From positions 1 through 27,990 of IMG/VR virus record IMGVR_UViG_3300027752_000081: a stretch of DNA of 27,990 nt, one strand, 5' to 3'. This document shows, one piece after another, positions 15,006-21,277 of this stretch; positions within the stretch are counted from its first letter, which is position 1, and every line of letters begins with the position of its first letter. Both the position numbers and the translations under genes were made by a program. The notes under the pieces were generated by a model. That model worked only from the letters and a program-made list of their open reading frames with translations. It was not told the DNA's origin and searched no databases. This DNA is from a virus.

Positions 15006-15239
15006 ATGCCAAAAGTTCAACACACTAAAAAAGGACTAGTATTAATAGATGATTGGTATCCTGAAGATATTCATAAAGTAAGTACTGAAATACTAAAATT
15101 AAAACTAAAAGACACTGAAGTTAAAACTGTTATGTATGACATAATGAATACCTATGATGCAAACAATGGTATAAACTGGGACACCATAGAAAACTCTATC
15201 AAAAAACTATTTGATTTAAATGAACTTCAAGGAGCATAA
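15006..15239 (+). CDS. Small protein of unknown function
   Basis: A 77-residue protein starting MPKVQHTKKGLVLIDDWYPE, charged and helical. A weak AAGAGA site precedes the ATG. The ribosome site of the next gene (AAGGAG) lies in its last codons. No family recognised. Confidence 0.65.
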   Translation: MPKVQHTKKGLVLIDDWYPEDIHKVSTEILKLKLKDTEVKTVMYDIMNTYDANNGINWDTIENSIKKLFDLNELQGA

Positions 15240-15243
15240 TCAC

Positions 15244-15540
15244 ATGGTAGATTGGAATATAAAAATGTATGAAGATCTTGACGAAAACATTGATATAGCA
15301 CTAAAGAACTCAATAACAAAACTAATAAATGGTATTGATGATCTGACTTTCGATCAAATTGATACACTAGATAAAATCGTAAGTGATACTGCTGAAAAAT
15401 ATTCAGATGGTGTAAATCAACCTGATATAATTCAAGCAATTACTGCATACCAATGTTACGCAGATAAAAAACTAAAAACTGCTGTGCTTAATCATTTACA
15501 TGGTAGAGATAAATTCTACGGGGAAAGTTATGGAGAATAA
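15244..15540 (+). CDS. Small acidic helical protein of unknown function
   Basis: A 98-residue protein starting MVDWNIKMYEDLDENIDIAL. AAGGAG 9 nt before the ATG at 15244 decides the start over an in-frame ATG at 15220. Its helices carry regular Ile/Leu spacing (ITKLINGIDDLTFDQIDTLD). It overlaps the next gene by 11 nt. No family recognised. Confidence 0.65.
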   Translation: MVDWNIKMYEDLDENIDIALKNSITKLINGIDDLTFDQIDTLDKIVSDTAEKYSDGVNQPDIIQAITAYQCYADKKLKTAVLNHLHGRDKFYGESYGE

Positions 15541-15673
15541 ACCATTTCAAGTAAAATACCCCTTAACTAAAGAAGAAGCTATAGAATATATGTTCCAATA
15601 CCAATACTCTCGTGAGCGTAAAGATGGACGTACATTCAGAAACTTCTTAATACGTAAACTCGGTAAAAGATAA
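15530..15673 (+). CDS. 47-residue basic protein of unknown function
   Basis: Starts MENKPFQVKYPLTKEEAIEY and ends FLIRKLGKR; the second half is very basic (SRERKDGRTFRN). GGGGAAAG lies 5 nt before the ATG, inside the upstream gene. It is the last gene before a terminator, so it closes the small-gene operon that starts after the SSB gene. No family recognised. Confidence 0.6.
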   Translation: MENKPFQVKYPLTKEEAIEYMFQYQYSRERKDGRTFRNFLIRKLGKR

Positions 15674-15683
15674 TGACAATCTG

Positions 15684-15739
15684 GGCTATCCTTAACACTC
15701 TAACAGTGTTTTGGGTGGCCTAGATATCTTTATTTTTTT
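15684..15739 (+). terminator. Terminator closing the small-gene operon
   Basis: GGCTATCC pairs with GGGTGGCC (two U.G pairs on the plus strand), and after a TT/TT internal loop AACACT pairs with AGTGTT around CTAAC, giving 14 bp in all. A run of seven T residues follows 12 nt after the stem. Two CCGACATCCC motifs and hairpin element C come next. Confidence 0.7.
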
Positions 15740-15743
15740 ATAA

Positions 15744-15795
15744 TAACCGACATCCCAGATCTGCATCTTTTTTTCGGTAACCGACATCCCAGATC
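15744..15795 (+). repeat. Two perfect 18 nt direct repeats with the CCGACAT motif
   Basis: TAACCGACATCCCAGATC occurs at 15744 and again at 15778, a 34 nt period. The second copy is also part of a palindrome, TCGGTAACCGA. The same CC(A/G)ACAT core follows the terminators near 10980 and 12966. Confidence 0.8.
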
Positions 15796-15804
15796 AGGCA
15801 TTTA

Positions 15805-15834
15805 TAGTGGAGCCACGCAAGAGCGTGTCTCTTT
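15805..15834 (+). repeat. Hairpin element, copy C
   Basis: TAGTGGAGCCACGCAAGAGC followed by GTGTCTCTTT. Same stem as copies A and B; the only core change, G to A, lies in the four-base loop. It ends 17 nt before the ATG of the TerS-like gene, so in this copy the element borders the ribosome site. Confidence 0.8.
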
Positions 15835-15851
15835 GACAAGGAAAAAATATA

Positions 15852-16238
15852 ATGGCATTTAATCCAAAATCTTTACAAAACTTAGCACCTCAAATAACAT
15901 CTGTCGAGAAAGCTAGGGAAATGCAAAAGAAATCTGTACAATCACGTATGGCTAATAGAGAAGCAAGAGAAAGACTTAAGCTAACAGCTGCAGAGATGAA
16001 AGTCGATGTAGATGAACTAACTAATGAAGTGTCTGCTGTTGGTTGTTTAAAAGTTCTTTTAGTTAAATATATGCAAGAGGGTGAGTATGATGAGGCGGCA
16101 AAGATAGCTACAACCTTAGCTGAGTTTGAGACTCCAAAACTTGCACGAGTCGATCAAACAAATACAGAAATATCCACTGAGGAACTATCTGATGATGAAC
16201 TTAACAACAAACTCAGAGAACTTGGATTTAAAAATTAA
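15852..16238 (+). CDS. Putative terminase small subunit
   Basis: A 128-residue helical, charged protein. The N-terminus (NPKSLQNLAPQITSVEKARE) and basic helix (SRMANREARERLKL) resemble small proteins annotated as TerS in T7-type marine phages, as does the end (FETPKLARVDQ, then TEELSDDELNNKLRELGF). TerS recognises genome DNA for packaging and recruits TerL. If correct, it is far from TerL and on the other strand. AAGGA lies 9 nt before the ATG, and hairpin element C directly precedes it. An alternative is an unrelated DNA-binding protein. Confidence 0.4.
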   Translation: MAFNPKSLQNLAPQITSVEKAREMQKKSVQSRMANREARERLKLTAAEMKVDVDELTNEVSAVGCLKVLLVKYMQEGEYDEAAKIATTLAEFETPKLARVDQTNTEISTEELSDDELNNKLRELGFKN

Positions 16239-16410
16239 AGAGATTCTTCAATGTATTGAAGGATATAAAGAAGATCTCGATAAAATGATAGAAACTGATG
16301 AAATTGATAATAACGAATACAAAGAAATACTAGAAGAAGTAAGTGAACATGCAGCATCGTTGATTGTTCAAATGAGGATTAAACATGACTACGGGCAAGA
16401 AGAAGATTAG
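16192..16410 (+). CDS. Small acidic helical protein of unknown function
   Basis: A 72-residue protein starting MMNLTTNSENLDLKIKEILQ, with heptad-like Ile/Leu spacing. It overlaps the upstream gene by 47 nt and the next by 26 nt. GAGGA 8 nt before the ATG at 16192 sets the start; an in-frame ATG at 16126 lacks a ribosome site. No family recognised; it may bind one of its overlapping neighbours. Confidence 0.55.
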   Translation: MMNLTTNSENLDLKIKEILQCIEGYKEDLDKMIETDEIDNNEYKEILEEVSEHAASLIVQMRIKHDYGQEED

Positions 16411-16840
16411 AACGTGTCTAATGGGGTATTGTGAAGCAACTAATAGTAATAAAGATATATGTGACTTATGTTATTATAGATTTAAAGGTGAGCTTGGCGT
16501 AAAAATGTCTCAAGTGGTGCGCTTTATGATAAAAAGAGCAGTAGAAAGAAATAAATATGAAGTCAACATTACCAAAGAGGACATATATAATGTTTGGTCT
16601 GAAGACAACAAGTGTCCTATACTCCACACAATATATAAAATTGGTAATGAAGACTATGATACCTCACCTAGCTTAGATAGAATAGACCCAAGACTTGGAT
16701 ACACACCAGATAATATTCAAATTATTTCAAGTCTAGCAAACAGAATGAAAAACAATGCAACTGATGAGCAACTATTAAAGTTTTCTCATTATTACATAGA
16801 GTATTATAGGAAATGGTATGAATCAAACGTGGTTAATTAA
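16385..16840 (+). CDS. HNH-type endonuclease
   Basis: A 151-residue protein. The C-terminal half has SPSLDRIDPRLGYTPDNIQI, then ISSLANRMKNNAT, a pattern typical of phage HNH-fold nucleases in which SLDRID and N-x-x-x(I/V)-x-S-x-x-A-N-x-x-K are conserved. The N-terminal part has cysteines at 11, 16, 26 and 29 (last pair CDLC), a possible zinc site. Known roles for such proteins are packaging-associated nicking or homing; it sits next to the TerS-like gene, which favours the first, but this is not shown. GAGGAT precedes the ATG, which overlaps the gene upstream. Confidence 0.65.
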   Translation: MTTGKKKIRTCLMGYCEATNSNKDICDLCYYRFKGELGVKMSQVVRFMIKRAVERNKYEVNITKEDIYNVWSEDNKCPILHTIYKIGNEDYDTSPSLDRIDPRLGYTPDNIQIISSLANRMKNNATDEQLLKFSHYYIEYYRKWYESNVVN

Positions 16841-16892
16841 AGTAATAGGGGTGGTAGTAATTTGGATGCTAGCAATGATAATACTAGTGTAA
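16818..16892 (+). CDS. 24-residue membrane peptide
   Basis: ATG with AGGA 5 nt upstream, overlapping the end of the HNH gene. The peptide is MNQTWLIK followed by VIGVVVIWMLAMIILV, a single short membrane helix to the last residue. Function unknown; it belongs with the other very short membrane peptides in this arm. Confidence 0.45.
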   Translation: MNQTWLIKVIGVVVIWMLAMIILV

Positions 16893-17032
16893 AATTTAAA
16901 AAAGAATGGGAGTTAATTTTAGGGCATGAATTAAAAAATTACAAAACACCTTTTGCAGATGAAGTCTACAGTATTTATCTAGAACTAAAACAAATAGAGG
17001 ACAACAATGAAATTAAAAATAGAAAACAATGA
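16862..17032 (+). CDS. 56-residue protein with TTG start, unknown function
   Basis: An open frame overlapping both neighbours, starting at TTG with AGGGG 9 nt upstream. The product (MDASNDNTSVKFKKEWELIL, then LADEVYSIYLELKQ-like helices) is charged and helical with codon use like its neighbours. It fills an otherwise empty 114 nt gap. No ATG is available in this frame, and part of the overlap with the DUF3310 gene may be non-coding, so the call is tentative. Confidence 0.4.
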   Translation: MDASNDNTSVKFKKEWELILGHELKNYKTPFADEVYSIYLELKQIEDNNEIKNRKQ

Positions 17033-17249
17033 AGAGTGGGATGTTGTAAATAAACCTAAACATTACCATAAGAATGGCATGGAAGTCATTGAAGTTATTG
17101 ATGCTTTTACTCCTGATTCTTATTCATATTGTATGGGTAATGCTATTAAATATTTATTAAGACATCAAGAGAAAGCCGCACCTGTTCAAGATTTAGAAAA
17201 GTGTGTTTGGTATATTAATAAAATGATGAATGATTGGAGAAACTCTTGA
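17007..17249 (+). CDS. DUF3310 family protein (T7 gp1.7-like region)
   Basis: An 80-residue protein with VNKPKHYHKNGMEVIEVIDA, YCMGNAIKYLLRHQEK and LEKCVWYINKM. This is the DUF3310 pattern (HY...G.E.I, GNAIKYL.R...K, DL.KA.WY). T7 gp1.7, a nucleotide kinase, contains a related region, so a role in dNTP supply is plausible, but a stand-alone domain of this size may not itself be a kinase. GAGGACA precedes the ATG. Its TGA overlaps the TTG start of the DNA polymerase gene. Confidence 0.8.
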   Translation: MKLKIENNEEWDVVNKPKHYHKNGMEVIEVIDAFTPDSYSYCMGNAIKYLLRHQEKAAPVQDLEKCVWYINKMMNDWRNS

Positions 17250-19081
17250 GCACTTTATTATTTGACATAGAGGCAGATGGTATATATGCAACAAAGGTAT
17301 ATTGTATTGTCACAATTGATGTTGACACTAAAGAAGTTAAAAGTTATGGCCCAAAAGATATCTTGGTGGGATTGGATTCTCTTATATCCGCTGATCGCCT
17401 TGTCGGTCATAATGTTATTGGCTATGATATCCCTACCTTGGATCGCCTTTATAGCACTTCTCTTTTAAACAAACCTGTACATGACACTTGGGTTATGTCC
17501 CAAACCTTACGTTATACACGTTCTCATAAGCATGGACTTGCAGGTTGGGGTGAACACTTAGGTAACAAAAAGATTGATTATAATGATTGGTCACAGTTCT
17601 CTGAAGAGATGCTAAAGTATTGCATACAAGATTGTAAAGTAAACTTAGAGGTATACCAAGAACTCTTAAAAGAATACACTAATATCTATAAAACTAACCC
17701 ATTGATTCAAAAGGGATTACAGGTAGAGCAAGCAATAGCTAAAGCAAATGTAATGATGAAGAGAGATGGTTGGAACTTTGATTATGACTTAGCTGTACAA
17801 ACAGAAGCAATGTTTGTAGAACGTATGCATCAAATAGAACGCATCCTAGAACCTAAGCTAGGAACCAAAGAGGTATTCATTGATAAAGAACCAAAACAAC
17901 CTAAGTTTAAAAAGGACGGGACGTATACTGCTGCTACCGCTAGGTCGCTCTCAGAGTACTTCGGAGAAGAAATCAAAACAACTGATACAAAAAGAATGCC
18001 CGCCGGAACAAACTACCAAAGATCTAAAGTAGAACAGATTGATCTAGGGCAAATTGCTTTAGTAAAAGAATGGTTGCTAGCTCAAGGTTGGGAACCAGAT
18101 GATTACACTAGAAAGAAAATGCCAGATGGTAGCTGGAAAAACATGGGTCCAAAGATAACAGAAACTTCACTAAAGAAATTTGGTGATGATGGATTAAGAA
18201 TATCTGAGTATTACACTTTACGTAATAGGTTATCAGTTCTTGAAGGTTGGAAAGATAAGGTAGTAGATGGAAGATTACACGGAAACATGTGGACTATTGG
18301 CACTCCGTCATTCCGTTGCAGACACGAAGTCATTGTTAACCTCCCTTCAGTTAATGCTACCTACGGCAAGCCAATGCGAACTATTCTCAAAGCAGACAAA
18401 GATGATGTCATCGTTGGATGTGACTCTTCAGGAAACCAGCTTAGAGGACTGTGTCACTATCTTAAAAACCCTGAATTTACAAATGAAATTATTAATGGAG
18501 ATCAACACCAACGTAATGCAGATGCTCTCTCAAAAGCGATTGGCAGCAAGGTAACTAGGCAGACAGCCAAGGGTTTCCTATACTGTTATATGTTTGGTGG
18601 TGGTGCTGCAAAACTAGGGGAGGTTCTGTGTGGTTATCGTAATCAAAAGTTAGGTGCTAAAGCCATAGAAGAATTTTCATCTTCAATCAAAGGGTTAAAA
18701 GAACTTAAAGGTAAAGTAGAATCTGAATGGGAGAATCGTAAACTAACTCAAGGAGTTGGTTGGATTCAAGGACTCGATGGTCGTCCTGTATTTGTACCAA
18801 GCCAACATCAATGCCTTAACTATTTGCTACAATCAGCAGAAGGTATTACATGTAAAGCTGCAGTAGCTTACGCTATGGATAAAGTTAAAGAAGAAAAACT
18901 AAGGGCAAAACTTCGTATCTTTTACCATGATGAGCAAGCTTGGTCATGTCACCCAGATGATGCTGATAAGCTAGGTAAGATTTTAAAAGACTCATTTAAA
19001 GAAGCACCTCAATGGTTTGCTGTCAACTGTATGGAAGGCGGTGACTATGTAGTAGGTGAATCATATGCAGACGTTCACTAA
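17246..19081 (+). CDS. DNA polymerase, family A (T7-like)
   Basis: A 611-residue replicative polymerase with proofreading. 3'-5' exonuclease motifs: LLFDIEADG (D7, E9), VGHNVIGYDIPTL, and YCIQDCKVNLEVY. Polymerase motif A is VGCDSSGNQLRGLCHYL, motif B RQTAKGFLYCYMFGGGAAKL, and motif C IFYHDEQAW (H561, D562, E563). In motif B the residue four after the catalytic Lys is Tyr, as in T7 (Y526), not Phe as in E. coli Pol I (F762). It is shorter than T7 gp5 (704). The start is TTG at 17246, overlapping the upstream TGA, with GGAGA 5 nt before it; TTG at 17234 has no comparable site. It should work with the primase-helicase and SSB encoded nearby. Confidence 0.93.
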   Translation: MSTLLFDIEADGIYATKVYCIVTIDVDTKEVKSYGPKDILVGLDSLISADRLVGHNVIGYDIPTLDRLYSTSLLNKPVHDTWVMSQTLRYTRSHKHGLAGWGEHLGNKKIDYNDWSQFSEEMLKYCIQDCKVNLEVYQELLKEYTNIYKTNPLIQKGLQVEQAIAKANVMMKRDGWNFDYDLAVQTEAMFVERMHQIERILEPKLGTKEVFIDKEPKQPKFKKDGTYTAATARSLSEYFGEEIKTTDTKRMPAGTNYQRSKVEQIDLGQIALVKEWLLAQGWEPDDYTRKKMPDGSWKNMGPKITETSLKKFGDDGLRISEYYTLRNRLSVLEGWKDKVVDGRLHGNMWTIGTPSFRCRHEVIVNLPSVNATYGKPMRTILKADKDDVIVGCDSSGNQLRGLCHYLKNPEFTNEIINGDQHQRNADALSKAIGSKVTRQTAKGFLYCYMFGGGAAKLGEVLCGYRNQKLGAKAIEEFSSSIKGLKELKGKVESEWENRKLTQGVGWIQGLDGRPVFVPSQHQCLNYLLQSAEGITCKAAVAYAMDKVKEEKLRAKLRIFYHDEQAWSCHPDDADKLGKILKDSFKEAPQWFAVNCMEGGDYVVGESYADVH

Positions 19082-19091
19082 TGGGGACACA

Positions 19092-19304
19092 ATGAAAGTA
19101 TCTAATATATCAAAACTAACTGGCAATCGTAACTACATGGAGTTAGATATTACTTCTGATCAAATTAATGCTTACAACCATAATGAAGATTCAGTTGCAA
19201 ATATCTTTCCTACTTTAACAAACAGTGAGAAAGTCTTTTTAATATCAGGGGTAACACCAGAAGAACTAGAGGAGAAGGATGATGTTAACATTAATAGACG
19301 CTGA
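19092..19304 (+). CDS. Small conserved phage protein, paralogue of the gene at 11735
   Basis: A 70-residue protein starting MKVSNISKLTGNRNYMELDI, then IFPTLTNSEKVFLISGVTPE. It shares with the protein at 11735 the pattern TG....M.L.IT..QI, FP.LT......F...G. and Pro. GGGGACA lies 2-8 nt before the ATG at 19092; an in-frame ATG at 19056 lies in the polymerase gene. It overlaps the next gene by 26 nt. Function unknown. Confidence 0.7.
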   Translation: MKVSNISKLTGNRNYMELDITSDQINAYNHNEDSVANIFPTLTNSEKVFLISGVTPEELEEKDDVNINRR

Positions 19305-20049
19305 CTCAATTCTATTTAAAGTATGTTGTGTACATGATAGTAAAAGTAAAATACGTAAGCATCTAAAAGAAGACTTAACAAAAATAGATGCTGATTGTAT
19401 GATGGGACAACTACACATTGCTGTAAAAGGTAAGGGTAATTTTCGTTATAAAGTATTTAAAAACTATAAGTCTAATCGTCCATCTTTAGCTGAAGACTTT
19501 AAAGATAAACTTAACTATGCTCACAGTTGGTTGTTAGATAATTATCCAGCAACTACAGCAGATGGTATGGAAGCAGATGACTTAGTATCTATATGGGCAT
19601 GGGAAGCTATTAGAAAAGAGCAACCTTTTATTATAGCACACATAGATAAAGACTTAGATCAAATCCCCGGACAACATTACAATTACAATAAAGAAACTCG
19701 TTACTCTGTATCTGAGATAGAGGGTTATCAAAAGTTAATTGAACAATGGATTACAGGGGATAGTGCTGATGGTATTCCAGGTATCAAAGGATACGGCAAG
19801 GTCAAGGCTAAAAACATAATGAATGGAGTAGCATTAGAAACATTAGAAGATCGTGTCAGGCAAAGCTACAAAAGCCAAGGATACTCTAACGAATACTGCC
19901 AACAAATGTATGACTGTGTATACATGCTACAGTCATGGGATGAATTATATGTACATGAACCATCGCTTAAACCTGAAACCAATATCAGCGAATCGAATGT
20001 TTTACAGGATGAAACAGAAGACTGCAGACTACAAGAGGTATCAGAATGA
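19279..20049 (+). CDS. 5'-3' exonuclease (T7 gp6-like, FEN/PIN fold)
   Basis: A 256-residue nuclease with the metal-site series LIDADSI, FKNYKSNRP, DGMEADDLVS and IAHIDKDLDQIPG, then GDSADGIPGIKGYGKVKA, the helix-three-turn-helix DNA-binding element. All acidic residues expected for the family are visible. In T7 the matching enzyme removes RNA primers, resects ends for recombination and breaks down host DNA. GGAGAAGG precedes two adjacent ATG codons; I kept the first. The C-terminal 31 residues overlap the RusA-like gene and are Glu/Ser/Thr-rich without conserved motifs. Confidence 0.9.
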   Translation: MMLTLIDADSILFKVCCVHDSKSKIRKHLKEDLTKIDADCMMGQLHIAVKGKGNFRYKVFKNYKSNRPSLAEDFKDKLNYAHSWLLDNYPATTADGMEADDLVSIWAWEAIRKEQPFIIAHIDKDLDQIPGQHYNYNKETRYSVSEIEGYQKLIEQWITGDSADGIPGIKGYGKVKAKNIMNGVALETLEDRVRQSYKSQGYSNEYCQQMYDCVYMLQSWDELYVHEPSLKPETNISESNVLQDETEDCRLQEVSE

Positions 20050-20329
20050 TGTAAGAGATATGGTCATATGGTTAGATGGTGATAAATTTGAATGGCCTTT
20101 TGGATCAGAACAAGTATTTGTTTGTGTCCATGCAGGTCTTTCAAATAAAGCAGCTGACTTAGACAACATCATCAAACCTCTACTAGATACCTATCAAGTT
20201 ATGTATGATGACTTCAATGATAAAAATGTATACGGGATCTCCATGTTTAAAGATTTAGTACCAAGGGGATCTGAGTATTTAGATGTCAGTATAATAAGGA
20301 AAAATAATGATACAAATGACAACACCTAA
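19955..20329 (+). CDS. RusA-like Holliday junction resolvase
   Basis: A 124-residue protein. LNLKPISANRMFYRMKQKTA followed by DYKRYQNDVRD matches the RusA opening (L.L.P.S.NR.Y......KT..Y..Y...V). ADLDNIIKPLLD followed by VMYDDFNDKNV is the RusA catalytic region, with two Asp of DLDN, a Lys four later and Asp of YDD. RusA cuts four-way junctions. I chose ATG 19955 because the RusA-type N-terminus begins there; an ATG at 20009 would remove it. The ribosome site is weak. This choice makes the first 95 nt overlap the exonuclease gene in another frame. It overlaps nrdB by 23 nt. Confidence 0.75.
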   Translation: MNHRLNLKPISANRMFYRMKQKTADYKRYQNDVRDMVIWLDGDKFEWPFGSEQVFVCVHAGLSNKAADLDNIIKPLLDTYQVMYDDFNDKNVYGISMFKDLVPRGSEYLDVSIIRKNNDTNDNT

Positions 20330-21263
20330 AGACACTTACACTGTTGACTATCCAGCAGCAGTTGAGTATCGCAATAAACAAGCAGCAATATTCTGGCCTC
20401 CAGATGAAATCAAAGTAGGGAAAGATAAACAAGATATCTTAGTTAACATGACTCCTTCAGAAAGACATGGTGTTATTACAACATTAAAACTATTTACAAA
20501 GTATGAGTTAATAATTGGTGAAGAGTTTTGGTTAACTAAAATTATGAATGCATTCCCTAGACCTGAGATACAATCTATGGCTGCTTTGTTTGGAGCTATG
20601 GAGTTGTCTGTACATGCACCATTCTACGCTAAACTTAATGAGGAACTAAACCTTGCGACTGATGAGTTCTATAATTCGTACCTTGAAGATCCAGTACTAT
20701 CGGATAGAATTAAATTCTTGGATAAGATTTTATCGAGTGAAGATTTGGTGTTTGCTTTGGCTGCGTTCTCTTTTATTGAAGGTGCGGTCTTATACTCTAG
20801 CTTCGCCTTCCTTAAACACTTCCAAACAAACGGAAAAAACAAACTACTAAATGTTGTAGCTGGAATAAACTTTTCTGCTAGAGATGAGTCCCTACATTCA
20901 GAAGCAACTGGGTGGTTGTACCAACAGTACATTCAAGAGGCAGGTATAAATCCTTTAGATTATGAAGATCGTATTAAAGAAATAGCTGGAGTAGTATATG
21001 AGCATGAGAAAGCAATCATTCAAAAAATATTCTCGGAAGGAGAGATCGAGGGAATTACTGAAACACAATTGGATTCATTTGTTAAATCAAGAATCAATGT
21101 CTGTCTTAGAAACCTTGGGTATAAAAACTTATACGAAGTAACATACAACCCAATAGCAGATTATTTTTATAAAGGGATTAATGGGTACAGTATGAATGAC
21201 TTCTTTGTCTCTGTTGGTAATCAGTATGAACGCAGTTGGACAGGAGAAGGTTTTACATTTTAA
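20307..21263 (+). CDS. nrdB: Ribonucleotide reductase class I, beta subunit
   Basis: A 318-residue diiron-type protein that supplies the radical to NrdA. Likely ligands are E67 (FTKYELIIG), E99 and H103 (MELSVH), E158 (FSFIEGAV), and E194 and H197 (RDESLH). A Tyr follows H103 by four residues (Y107), the position of the radical Tyr. Salmonella NrdF numbering is D67, E98, H101, Y105, E158, E192, H195, so length and spacing are close to NrdF, but the first ligand here is Glu and the E-H spacing is one longer. The C-terminus (SWTGEGFTF) is the aromatic tail expected to bind NrdA. No nrdI lies nearby. AAGGA precedes the ATG. Confidence 0.92.
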   Translation: MIQMTTPKDTYTVDYPAAVEYRNKQAAIFWPPDEIKVGKDKQDILVNMTPSERHGVITTLKLFTKYELIIGEEFWLTKIMNAFPRPEIQSMAALFGAMELSVHAPFYAKLNEELNLATDEFYNSYLEDPVLSDRIKFLDKILSSEDLVFALAAFSFIEGAVLYSSFAFLKHFQTNGKNKLLNVVAGINFSARDESLHSEATGWLYQQYIQEAGINPLDYEDRIKEIAGVVYEHEKAIIQKIFSEGEIEGITETQLDSFVKSRINVCLRNLGYKNLYEVTYNPIADYFYKGINGYSMNDFFVSVGNQYERSWTGEGFTF

Positions 21264-21277
21264 ACCTCGGAGGATAG

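Noticed and set aside
14843-15028. 61-codon frame overlapping the Arg-rich gene and the 28-residue peptide
   Set aside because: Ser/Thr/Asn-rich with no ribosome site, and it runs over two better supported frames and into the next gene.
15673-15723. 16-codon frame starting TAATG after the 47-residue gene
   Set aside because: It lies entirely over the terminator hairpin, which explains the sequence better.
15833-15853. TTGACA followed by TATAAT before the TerS-like gene
   Set aside because: The spacer is only 9 nt and the TATAAT overlaps the ATG, so it cannot work as a sigma70 promoter.
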